DNA from: UBA11891 sp049890035
GTDB lineage: Bacteria; Bacteroidota; Bacteroidia; Flavobacteriales; Flavobacteriaceae
Direction of reading: 5' to 3'
Length of the DNA: 64,000 bases
Assembly (NCBI GenBank): GCA_049890035.1
Contig: JBMHCG010000033.1
Location: 1-64,000 of the forward strand
The translations under genes were made by a program, and so were the position numbers. How positions within the stretch are numbered: the stretch's first letter is position 1; every line of letters begins with the position of its first letter. Positions 24,377-33,039 of the stretch are shown piece by piece. A model generated the notes under the pieces. The model was not told where the DNA came from. It did no database searches and was given only the letters and a program-made list of their open reading frames with translations.

Positions 24377-26566
24377 ATGAACAGTAACACCAAAATGATG
24401 CAATCTTTCCGATACTTCCTACTTTTAATGTCTACCACTCTTATTGTTTCAGCACAAGAACTATCAATCAAATCCATTTTTGGTGGCGAATTTGATCCCC
24501 AACGTTTGGAACGATACCGGTCAATGAACGATGGACGTCATTACACCGTATTAGAATCTGATGCGGAAAAGAAGATCGCTAAAATAGTTACCTATGCGTA
24601 TTTGGATGGGCAAGCTCAAACAGTTGTTTTGGCTAGTGGCGATTCAGTACCTTATTTTACGTCGTATAGCTTTTCATCGGACGAAAAGAAATTATTGATA
24701 GCAACTTCAGAATATCCTATTTATCGCCGTTCGAAACAGGCCATCTATTACGTATACGATCGGATAACCCAACAATTAACCCCTTTATTCGATCCAGAAG
24801 ATTCGTACCCTTGGATACAAGAGCCCAAATTTTCTCCTGATGGGAACCAGGTTGCTTTTGTTCACCTGCGCAACATATATATCAAGAACTTGGTGTCGGG
24901 GGAACTGCAACAAATAACAACGGATGGGGGTGTTGATATTAGTAATGGATTGACAGATTGGGTGTATGAAGAAGAATTTGGATATGTCCGTGCTTTTGAT
25001 TGGAATGCAACAGGTACCCATTTAGCGTATTTGCGTTTTGACGAATCCAAAGTACCTGTATTCTCTATGGATATCTATGGCAACGAAGTCTATCCATACC
25101 CGTATCAATTTCGTTATCCCAAAGCGGGTGAAATCAATGCAACGGTAAGCATCCATGTATTTTCTTTAACCACCAATGTGCATCAGTCTCTTGATTTGGG
25201 CGTTCCAATGCCAGAATACATTCCACGCTTCCAGTTTTCTAACGATCCCAAACAATTGAGTGTCCAGACACTCAACCGTCACCAAAATCACTTGCAATTA
25301 TGGGCGTTGGATGTAACTTCGGGGGAGGCAACCCTATTGATAGAAGAAAAGGACAAACGCTATGTAGATGTGCACAGCAATCTCACATTTCTGGAAGACA
25401 ATAGCTTTTTATGGACCAGCGATCGTGATGGTTACAACCACCTCTACCACTTCAGCCCACAAGGGATATTGAAAACCCAATTGACCCGTGGTTCCTGGGA
25501 GGTAACGGCCTTTTATCTTTACAGTCCTCAGAATAAGGAAGTTTACTACGCTTCAACGGAAATAGGAAGTACCCAACGTGCCGTTTATGGAGTTTCATTG
25601 AATGGTAAACGCAAGCGATTGTTGTCCTATGATCACGGCTACAATGGTGCCTTATTTAGTAAAAACGCTCGGTATTATATCCATTCTTTTTCTGATGAGC
25701 AGACGCCACCAGTGTATCAGCTTCGAAAAACAGCTACCACCAAAGTAATACGAACAGTATTGGACAACGCAGAATTAAAAACACGACTGGAAGCACTTTC
25801 CTTGCCTCAAAAAGAATTTTCTACCCTTTCGGTCAATGGAAAAGATCTAAATATGTGGTTGCTCAAACCCACCGATTTTAGTCCAGACAAACAGTACCCG
25901 TTGTTGATGTTTCAGTACTCGGGTCCGGGGTCCCAGCAAGTTTCTAAACGATGGGGGTCCCAACGTGATTTATGGCATGCTTTATTGACTAAAAAAGGGT
26001 ATCTCATAGCTTGTGTTGACGGGCGTGGTACGGGCTTTCGAGGTGCTGATTTTAAAAAACAAACCTATTTGAATTTGGTAAAATACGAAACAGAAGATCA
26101 AATTGAAGCGGCGCGTTTGTTGGGCAAGCGATCCTATATAGATGCCCGACGCATGGGTATCTGGGGCTGGAGTTTTGGTGGACATATGGCCTTGCAAAGT
26201 ATATTGACAGGCAATGCAGTCTTTGCAGCTGCAATTTCTGTTGCTCCTGTGACCACATGGCGTTTTTATGATACGATCTACACGGAACGTTTTTTGCGTA
26301 CCCCACAGGAAAATCCAGAAGGTTATGATTTGAATTCCCCCATCAATTATGCTGATCAATTGAAAGGAAAGCTGCTTTTGATTCATGGTAGTGGAGATGA
26401 TAATGTGCATGTGCAAAATTCAATGCGTATGATAGACGCTTTGATTGAGGCAGACAAGGCCTTTGATTGGGCTATTTATCCCGATCAGAATCACGGAATT
26501 GGTGCGGGAAATGCACGTATCCACCTCTACCAAAAAATGACTACTTTTATCCAAACCAAATTGTAA
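24377..26566 (+). CDS. Dipeptidyl peptidase IV (S9B family)
   Basis: A 729-residue secreted serine peptidase that releases X-Pro or X-Ala dipeptides. A signal peptide ends near LIVSAQ. The beta-propeller domain contains the S9B double-Glu motif in DWVYEEEFGY, and the C-terminal alpha/beta hydrolase carries the triad Ser599 (GWSFGG), Asp674 or Asp675 (GSGDDNVH) and His706 (QNHGI). The ATG at 24377 is chosen for the signal peptide. The next gene, a peptide importer, starts 10 bp downstream, so the two form a peptide-utilisation unit. Confidence 0.93.
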   Translation: MNSNTKMMQSFRYFLLLMSTTLIVSAQELSIKSIFGGEFDPQRLERYRSMNDGRHYTVLESDAEKKIAKIVTYAYLDGQAQTVVLASGDSVPYFTSYSFSSDEKKLLIATSEYPIYRRSKQAIYYVYDRITQQLTPLFDPEDSYPWIQEPKFSPDGNQVAFVHLRNIYIKNLVSGELQQITTDGGVDISNGLTDWVYEEEFGYVRAFDWNATGTHLAYLRFDESKVPVFSMDIYGNEVYPYPYQFRYPKAGEINATVSIHVFSLTTNVHQSLDLGVPMPEYIPRFQFSNDPKQLSVQTLNRHQNHLQLWALDVTSGEATLLIEEKDKRYVDVHSNLTFLEDNSFLWTSDRDGYNHLYHFSPQGILKTQLTRGSWEVTAFYLYSPQNKEVYYASTEIGSTQRAVYGVSLNGKRKRLLSYDHGYNGALFSKNARYYIHSFSDEQTPPVYQLRKTATTKVIRTVLDNAELKTRLEALSLPQKEFSTLSVNGKDLNMWLLKPTDFSPDKQYPLLMFQYSGPGSQQVSKRWGSQRDLWHALLTKKGYLIACVDGRGTGFRGADFKKQTYLNLVKYETEDQIEAARLLGKRSYIDARRMGIWGWSFGGHMALQSILTGNAVFAAAISVAPVTTWRFYDTIYTERFLRTPQENPEGYDLNSPINYADQLKGKLLLIHGSGDDNVHVQNSMRMIDALIEADKAFDWAIYPDQNHGIGAGNARIHLYQKMTTFIQTKL

Positions 26567-26576
26567 GAAACGCAAT

Positions 26577-28106
26577 ATGACTGCTGTACCCAACGAACCT
26601 CAATCAGACCTATTCGGTCATCCTAGGGGACTGTTTTACTTATTTTTCGCTGAATTATGGGAACGGTTTAGTTTTTATGGGATGCGTGCTTTGTTGACCC
26701 TTTACATGGTCAATGAGATTTTCGAAGCCTTGATGAATCGGGATATGGCAGCCGCCGCTGTCTATGCGTCCTATGGTTCTTTGGTGTATGCCTCAACCGT
26801 AGTAGGAGGGCGTATTTCGGATGTGTATTTAGGGTATCGACGCTCGATTTACTTGGGTGGTATTTTAATGGCACTGGGTCATTTCGTTTTAGCCATAGAT
26901 AATACTACCGCTTTCTTTTTGGCTTTGGCATTCATTGTGGTTGGGAATGGGTTTTTCAAACCCAATATTTCTACATTTGTCGGTTCGCTCTATCCAGATG
27001 GCGACCAGCGCAAAGATTCGGGTTTTGTCATTTTCTACATGGGTATCAATATCGGTGGTTGGATTGCCCCTTTACTATGTGGCTATCTGGGACGCGAATA
27101 CGGCTGGCATTATGGATTTGGACTGGCAGGGTTTGGAATGTTGACAGGACTTCTATTTTTTTGGCAAGGTGTGCGGAAAGGGGTTTTTGGCGATCGCGGC
27201 CTACCCGTTAACGAAGCGCTTTTACACGCACCTGTTGCAGGGATAAAACGGTCCATTCTTATTCCCATTCTCGCCTTCTTGACCGCACCTTTGATAGCCT
27301 ATTTATTGGCCTCTTATCAATCGATAGGGAATGGAACGACTTGGTTGGGCGATCAAAATTTAGTCAATGTCTTTTTCAAGATTATCGGTCTGTTCATCCT
27401 CATCTACATGGCCTATATCCTTCAGCAGGCTTCGGCAGAAGAACGTAAAAAGTTATTTGCTGCGCTATTGTTTACCTTATTTATAACTCTTTTCTGGGGT
27501 TTTCACGAATTGTCAGGATCTGTTATTACTCTTTTTGCTGCTCGCAATGTCAATTTAAGCCTAATGGATGCCGCACAAACCAATTCACTGAATTCCATGT
27601 TCATTATCCTTCTTTCTATCCCTTTGTCGTGGTTGTTTACTCGATTGCGTTCTATGGGTAGGGATCCGAGAACACCTATGAAATTTGGGTTGGGTCTTTT
27701 GTTCGCGGGATTGAGCTTTTATTTACTTTCCATCAGTGGCCTGTCTGCAGATGATGGTGGACGCGTGCCGTTTAGTTATTTGTTAATTATGTATTTCCTT
27801 CTGTCGGTTGGCGAATTGTTCATGTCCCCAGTAGGCTTATCGAAAATCACGGATTTGTCACCAAAGCGAATTGTAGCATTTATGATGGGTGTTTGGTTTT
27901 TATCTTCTGCTTATGCTTTTCAGTTGGTTGGCTTCATTGGCAAGCAACTTGCTATTGAAAGCAGCGATAGTAATGTGAGTGGCTATCAATCGTTGGATAT
28001 TTATCTCGATGGTTTTAATTTGATTGCCAAATACGCCTTGGGTGCTGCTCTGATCATTCTGATTTTCTCCCGCTGGATTAATAAACTGATGGCGGACGTT
28101 CATTAA
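26577..28106 (+). CDS. POT-family proton-coupled di/tripeptide transporter
   Basis: A 509-residue, 12-14 TM inner-membrane protein of the POT/PTR2 family. The signature ELWERFSFYGMRALLTLYM near residue 21 holds the E-x-x-E-R-type proton-coupling motif, and GNGFFKPNIS plus FYMGINIGGW form the second PTR2 signature. It would import the dipeptides released by the upstream DPP IV. It is 10 bp from both neighbours, consistent with one operon. Confidence 0.93.
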   Translation: MTAVPNEPQSDLFGHPRGLFYLFFAELWERFSFYGMRALLTLYMVNEIFEALMNRDMAAAAVYASYGSLVYASTVVGGRISDVYLGYRRSIYLGGILMALGHFVLAIDNTTAFFLALAFIVVGNGFFKPNISTFVGSLYPDGDQRKDSGFVIFYMGINIGGWIAPLLCGYLGREYGWHYGFGLAGFGMLTGLLFFWQGVRKGVFGDRGLPVNEALLHAPVAGIKRSILIPILAFLTAPLIAYLLASYQSIGNGTTWLGDQNLVNVFFKIIGLFILIYMAYILQQASAEERKKLFAALLFTLFITLFWGFHELSGSVITLFAARNVNLSLMDAAQTNSLNSMFIILLSIPLSWLFTRLRSMGRDPRTPMKFGLGLLFAGLSFYLLSISGLSADDGGRVPFSYLLIMYFLLSVGELFMSPVGLSKITDLSPKRIVAFMMGVWFLSSAYAFQLVGFIGKQLAIESSDSNVSGYQSLDIYLDGFNLIAKYALGAALIILIFSRWINKLMADVH

Positions 28107-28115
28107 AATAATGCT

Positions 28116-28655
28116 ATGAAAAAATTTTTAGTTCTTAGTTTTCTTTGGATACATGCCCTCTCTTTTGCACAACAAATACAATGGATGACACTGGAAGAGG
28201 CCTTGGCAGCCCAGAAGAATGAACCTAAAAAAATCTTTATGGATGTCTACACAAAATGGTGTGGTCCCTGTAAACTGTTGGATCGAAAAACATTTGCCAA
28301 TCCCTATGTTGCGGCCTATGTCAGTGAACATTACTATGCTGTAAAGTTTGATGCAGAAGGACAAGAGACCATTAATTTTTTTGGCAACACATTCACCAAT
28401 CCTAATTTTGACCCCAACCGGAAGGGCCGGAATGCAACCCACCAGTTCACTCAATTTTTAGGTGTTTCAGGCTATCCAACAATGGTTTTTTTAAGTGAAA
28501 ATGGAGATCCCATCATGCCCGTGGTCGGGTATCACACCCCCCAGCAATTGGAAATGTATCTTAAAATGATCAAACAAGGAGATTATCAAATCTTTTCAAA
28601 GCCAGAAGATTTTGAAAACTACCGTAAAAACTTCACCCCGCGTTTCAAGGGATAA
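28116..28655 (+). CDS. Periplasmic thioredoxin-like protein
   Basis: A 179-residue protein with a signal peptide ending ALSFAQ and a thioredoxin fold carrying the active site WCGPCK (Cys49/Cys52). A 25-residue insertion with FTNPNFDPNRKGRN follows the second strand, and the cis-Pro loop is SGYPTMVF. It probably reduces or maintains cysteines of exported proteins. Its 3' end overlaps the convergent comEC gene by 11 bp. Confidence 0.86.
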   Translation: MKKFLVLSFLWIHALSFAQQIQWMTLEEALAAQKNEPKKIFMDVYTKWCGPCKLLDRKTFANPYVAAYVSEHYYAVKFDAEGQETINFFGNTFTNPNFDPNRKGRNATHQFTQFLGVSGYPTMVFLSENGDPIMPVVGYHTPQQLEMYLKMIKQGDYQIFSKPEDFENYRKNFTPRFKG

Positions 28656-30648
28656 ATGAAAATGCCTTTTCTGCTGTAGTGTAAAAGGAAATACTTTTTG
28701 CAGAACAGCTTTTTCTCCATCGTTCTGTATTCCATGGGCCATTGCTGCCATCGGCAACTATGGTGTGGGGTCGCCACTGATTGATAACACGGTTCAAATG
28801 AATCTTGGGATTGTTTCTCAACAAAACGATATCAACAGGGGGAACCGTATCCGTCAATACGCTGTCAAAATCAGCAATCAATACTTTTGTTTGATCGAAA
28901 ACCAGATAACGCCAGAGGGTGTCTTTTTGTATTTTTCGGACTGGGTAGATTTTTTGGAACTGTTGCATTAATTTTTGCGTATGTGCTTCAGATGCATCCG
29001 TAAAAAGTTGTACGATTTCCTTTTCATACCAAAGGATCACAGTCTTTTTTGATTGATGCAAAATCCAAAGCTGATTTTTAATCTTTACATTCTTATAATT
29101 GTGCCAACCGAGCAGTAGTACACAGCAAATGATAGTTCCCCAAGAATAGCGGGAGTGAATTTTACTTTTTTTCTGCCAGGGTAAGAACAGCAGAAGCATC
29201 AAAATATATAGCGTAATGACCATTTCCTTTGCGATGTAAATGTCATCCCACAGAAAAGACTCATAGCTTGCTATGGTTTGTACTATGTGATGAATGCTAG
29301 CCACCAGAAGGTTGTAATTGGCCAATACTTCTGCCGGGATCCAATCGAATAGTAACCAGGGAGTTAACCCTACTGCTGCGACAAGAGATATACTGAAGAG
29401 GTGAAAAACAGCAAGATTGCTCAAAAGAAAAAGAGATGGAAATTGGTTGAAATAATACAGTGTTAGTGGGGTAACGGCCAACTGCGCTGAATTGGATACG
29501 AGAACAAATTCCCAGACCCATTTTTTCCATTTCTTTTTAGGAACATAACTTTTTTTAGCAAGCTCGTTTCCTAACAGAATGCCAATAACAGCCAAATAAC
29601 TCAACTGAAAACCGACTTGATATAAAAAAGGGGGATACCAAAATAGTAGTAACCCGGCCGAAGCAAAAACACGTTGCAAGGGGGGTTGGAACCGTTTGCC
29701 CCATTGTCCTGCAAAAAGCATGGTAAATAGTGTCACGGCACGAACAACAGCAGGCTGCATACCCGTAAGTATTGCAAACCCCCAAAGAATGAATACAAGG
29801 AGGATCATTTGAAGCCAACGCCCCCATTTCCAATAAAGGAGAGGTGTTAGGAGCCAGTTAAGAAGGAAAGAAATGATTCCAATATGCAATCCAGAAATAG
29901 CCAACAAATGAACAATACCCGCATTTTTATAGGCGGTTTGTAACTCATTTTCAATATACTGACGTTCTCCAAAAACAAGTGCTACCCAATGTGCGGAAGC
30001 TGACTGTGATAGGGAAGTGTTATGAATTTTCTTGATTGCTCTGGTTTTCCAAACACGAATTTGGTCCCACCCACTCCATGTGTTTTTATTGATGTTACCA
30101 TAGTTGCTAGGGGTCAGTTGGAGCTGGGACAGAATAGATTTATTTTTCAAAAAGCGAGCGTAATCAAACGCCCCAGGGTTTTTAGGTTGCGCAACAGGAA
30201 TCAAAGGCGATGAAGTAATATAGTGCTGTCCTATTTCCAACGGTTTTGAATGATCTTTTTTGGCGAGTGTGACAAGAATCTTCCCACAACTTGGTGCCGT
30301 CCCTAGCCCCAACACCTTTCCATAATAACGAAAGTCAAAATCATTGGGACGTAGGCTTTGCGTGATTTTAAAACGTACCATCTTTTGTTGTGGGAGTCGG
30401 CTGTAATGATTGGGTGGAAGTTTGAAATGAATGGCCGATGATATAGCACCCAGTACAATTATATTATAGTAGAAGATTGTTTTTGCAATCTGTCTTTTTG
30501 CAATCAATAGAAACGGTACAGAAAGCAGTGAAAGTCCAAAATAGATTGTCACAGTATCAAAGTAAGTGTCGAGGTAGTACCGTTCTATAAGTTGCCCAGC
30601 GATCAGTGCTAATAAGGCATAAAAAAGATGCGATTGAATTTGGGGCAT
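28645..30648 (-). CDS. comEC: ComEC/Rec2-family DNA-uptake channel protein
   Basis: A 667-residue polytopic protein. Layout is the N-terminal DUF4131/OB-like region (about 25-175), the competence domain with NAGIVHLLAISGLHIGI near residue 243 and GMQPAVVRAVTLF near 295, then a short C-terminal region resembling the metallo-beta-lactamase-like domain but with no visible HxHxDH metal motif. Role in DNA uptake is from the family. It is the last gene of a run following lpxB and converges on the thioredoxin gene. Confidence 0.87.
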   Translation of the reverse strand: MPQIQSHLFYALLALIAGQLIERYYLDTYFDTVTIYFGLSLLSVPFLLIAKRQIAKTIFYYNIIVLGAISSAIHFKLPPNHYSRLPQQKMVRFKITQSLRPNDFDFRYYGKVLGLGTAPSCGKILVTLAKKDHSKPLEIGQHYITSSPLIPVAQPKNPGAFDYARFLKNKSILSQLQLTPSNYGNINKNTWSGWDQIRVWKTRAIKKIHNTSLSQSASAHWVALVFGERQYIENELQTAYKNAGIVHLLAISGLHIGIISFLLNWLLTPLLYWKWGRWLQMILLVFILWGFAILTGMQPAVVRAVTLFTMLFAGQWGKRFQPPLQRVFASAGLLLFWYPPFLYQVGFQLSYLAVIGILLGNELAKKSYVPKKKWKKWVWEFVLVSNSAQLAVTPLTLYYFNQFPSLFLLSNLAVFHLFSISLVAAVGLTPWLLFDWIPAEVLANYNLLVASIHHIVQTIASYESFLWDDIYIAKEMVITLYILMLLLFLPWQKKSKIHSRYSWGTIICCVLLLGWHNYKNVKIKNQLWILHQSKKTVILWYEKEIVQLFTDASEAHTQKLMQQFQKIYPVRKIQKDTLWRYLVFDQTKVLIADFDSVLTDTVPPVDIVLLRNNPKIHLNRVINQWRPHTIVADGSNGPWNTERWRKSCSAKSISFYTTAEKAFSFIP

Positions 30649-30673
30649 CTTCCAAAATATAAAATCCTATGAA

Positions 30674-31780
30674 TTAAGACAAACTGTTGATAATCAACTG
30701 AGCAGTTTGTTTGCTGGCCCCCCCCTGATCAAGTTTCTGGCGCAAATTTTTATAGTGACCCAACAGTAACTTTCTTCCTCTAGGGGTAAGAATTTCCTCC
30801 ATAGCCTCTTGAATGCTTATCGGATTACACTCTTTCTGAATCAATTCACGGACTACTTTTTTTTCTAAAATTAAATTTACCAGAGAGATGGATTCGAGCG
30901 TTACCCATTGCTTAGCGAGCCAGTAGCTGAAAGCACTGGTTCGATAACACACCACTTGTGGGACACCAAATAGAGCTGTTTCTAATGTAGCGGTACCACT
31001 GGTAACCAAGGCAGCTGTTGCGATTTTAAGAAGGGGATAGGTTTGTCCAATAAGAAGCTGGCAGGGTGTATTTCCGATTAAATGGTTGTAGTAGTCATTG
31101 CCCAAACTAGGGATACCAGCAAGGACAAATTGATGGTTTGGGAAGTGGGGTACCAGATTTAAAAACAACGGGAGCATTTTCTGGATTTCTTGTTTGCGAC
31201 TTCCTGGGAGTAGTGCAATAACGGGCTTTTCATCTGCCGGATAGAGTAGGGGAACGGCTGCTTCTACAGACTCTTTTTGAATGCTGTCCAAAAGGGGATG
31301 CCCTACATAGTATACCGCGTACTGGTGGTTTTTTAAGAAATAATCTTTTTCAAAGGGGAGAATGGTATACAAGGCCGTCAAATGCTGCTTCATTTTACGA
31401 ACGCGATTGGCCTTCCATGCCCAAACTTGAGGACTGATGTAGAAGTGGTTTGGGAAGTTGTATTTTTTGGCCCAGGCAGCGATTCGTAAATTAAAACCAG
31501 GATAGTCAATATAAATGATTGCATCGGGTTGAAACGCAAGGATATCCTTTTTACAAAAGCGTAGGTTACGAAGTATGGTAGGTAGATTTGAGATGACTTC
31601 CCAAAATCCCATAAAAGCAAGATCTCTATAATTTTTGACAAGAACCCCGCCGGCATTCTCCATCAATGCACCACCCCAACAGCGGATAGTAGCCGAAGAA
31701 TCTATTTTACACAAGGCCTCGATCAGACGGGCACCATGCAAATCTCCAGAAGCTTCACCTGCGATGATATAGTATTTCAT
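30674..31780 (-). CDS. lpxB: Lipid-A-disaccharide synthase
   Basis: A 368-residue GT19 glycosyltransferase that joins UDP-diacylglucosamine and lipid X in lipid A synthesis. The start MKYYIIAGEASGDLHGARL is the classic LpxB N terminus and fixes the ATG at 31780. Further motifs are YIDYPGFNLRIA, HFYISPQVWAWK, LLPGSRKQEI and the C-terminal VTSGTATLETAL nucleotide-sugar site. Length is normal. Confidence 0.95.
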   Translation of the reverse strand: MKYYIIAGEASGDLHGARLIEALCKIDSSATIRCWGGALMENAGGVLVKNYRDLAFMGFWEVISNLPTILRNLRFCKKDILAFQPDAIIYIDYPGFNLRIAAWAKKYNFPNHFYISPQVWAWKANRVRKMKQHLTALYTILPFEKDYFLKNHQYAVYYVGHPLLDSIQKESVEAAVPLLYPADEKPVIALLPGSRKQEIQKMLPLFLNLVPHFPNHQFVLAGIPSLGNDYYNHLIGNTPCQLLIGQTYPLLKIATAALVTSGTATLETALFGVPQVVCYRTSAFSYWLAKQWVTLESISLVNLILEKKVVRELIQKECNPISIQEAMEEILTPRGRKLLLGHYKNLRQKLDQGGASKQTAQLIINSLS

Positions 31781-31856
31781 GAAGTAATTAGTTGCTGTAG
31801 TGCACTTGATCCAATCCTTTTGACCGACCTCCTCACCTTTAAATTCAGAACCGTTC

Positions 31857-32138
31857 TCAATGGGCAATCTTTAATAAAGCGACAGCAATTACAAGAGTCA
31901 ATGAAAAAATAAGTACACCAGTTGCGAAGCCTGAATTGTTTTTTCGAATAGCAACAAAAAATAACAGTAAATTAATTAATGCGCCGAGACTGATTAACCC
32001 CCCCAGCTTCTTCTGATGATAAAGAAACTGGATACTGTCAAAAGGATCGCCCTTCGAAGCCATTGCCGCTAGTAAAAATACACAGGAAGCCGTTGCCATC
32101 AAAGCTGCGAGCATTCCTTTTACAATAGTATTATTCAA
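31857..32138 (-). CDS. Small three-TM membrane protein between surE and lpxB
   Basis: A 93-residue hydrophobic protein with about three membrane segments. No family recognised; small membrane proteins at this position are common in related genomes. Reading from TTG 32138 gives MNNTIVKGMLAAL and overlaps surE by 8 bp; ATG 32114 is an alternative giving eight fewer residues. Confidence 0.6.
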   Translation of the reverse strand: MNNTIVKGMLAALMATASCVFLLAAMASKGDPFDSIQFLYHQKKLGGLISLGALINLLLFFVAIRKNNSGFATGVLIFSLTLVIAVALLKIAH

Positions 32139-32904
32139 ATTTCCAGGTATTTAAATTCTGAATAGCGTAATGCGCCGTTAAATCATATTGAACAGGTACC
32201 ACTGAAATAAAATTATTTTCAAGGGCCCATTCGTCAGTATCTTCACCACCATCTTGGTTGATGAACTTTCCTGTTAACCAATAATACTCTCGTCCCATTG
32301 GATTGGTGCGTTTGTCAAATTCTTCTACCCAGTAGGCTTTGGCTTGACGGCAAATTTTAATCCCTTTAATAGGGGTTTCAACTCCTTTAGGGAAGTTTAC
32401 ATTGAGCACTACATTATCAGGAATACCATTTTTCAAAGCCTTTTGTGTGATCTCCTTAACAAAGGGTTTGATGATATCAAAATTGGCCCCCCAACGGAAA
32501 TCCAACAGTGAGAATCCGATGGCAGGAATACCTTCTATACCGGCTTCCAAAGCGGCACTCATGGTACCAGAATATATTACATTAATGGAAGAATTTGATC
32601 CATGATTGATGCCGGAAACACACAGGTCAGGTTTTCTGTCAAGAAGCTCATTAACAGCAAGTTTGACGCAATCTGCTGGAGTCCCAGAACAACTGTATTC
32701 CAACTGGGGTCCCTCATCTAAAGAAATTTTACTGCAATGCAAGGTGGAATTGATAGTAATGGCATGACCCATACCAGATTGAGGACTGTCAGGAGCCACA
32801 ACAACAACCTCGCCCAATTCATTCATTATTTCAATTAATGCACGCAGTCCTGGGGCAGTGATACCGTCGTCATTGGTTACTAAAATCAAAGGTTTTTTTG
32901 CCAT
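32131..32904 (-). CDS. surE: 5'/3'-nucleotidase SurE
   Basis: A 257-residue SurE phosphatase acting on nucleoside monophosphates and some other phosphates. The metal-binding start VTNDDGITAPGL, the SGMGHAIT motif, CSGTPADCVKLA and SGINHGSN all match. A strong TACTTTTG -7 box lies at 32925-32932, about 20 bp before the ATG. It leads a run with the small membrane protein, lpxB and comEC. Confidence 0.95.
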   Translation of the reverse strand: MAKKPLILVTNDDGITAPGLRALIEIMNELGEVVVVAPDSPQSGMGHAITINSTLHCSKISLDEGPQLEYSCSGTPADCVKLAVNELLDRKPDLCVSGINHGSNSSINVIYSGTMSAALEAGIEGIPAIGFSLLDFRWGANFDIIKPFVKEITQKALKNGIPDNVVLNVNFPKGVETPIKGIKICRQAKAYWVEEFDKRTNPMGREYYWLTGKFINQDGGEDTDEWALENNFISVVPVQYDLTAHYAIQNLNTWKFE

Positions 32905-32924
32905 AATACATTGCTCTTGTTTTT

Positions 32925-32932
32925 CAAAAGTA
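32925..32932 (-). promoter_or_regulatory. -7 box (TACTTTTG) before surE
   Basis: An exact TAnnTTTG match on the minus strand, 20 bp upstream of the surE ATG. No good TTG is seen at the expected -33 distance, so the promoter call rests on the -7 element and position. Confidence 0.45.
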
Positions 32933-33039
32933 GGAATTCTCTATCGGATGCTCGCCACCCAGTTTAACAAAACTTTTATTAGTTGACCCAGTATATACGG
33001 GCATTTTGCGTATTTTAGAATCCTTAAATAAATTTTGCT

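Noticed and set aside
32999..33038. TTTG...TAAATTTT as the promoter of the Prc protease
   Set aside because: The -7 element would end within about four bases of the ATG, leaving no room for a transcription start upstream of the gene.
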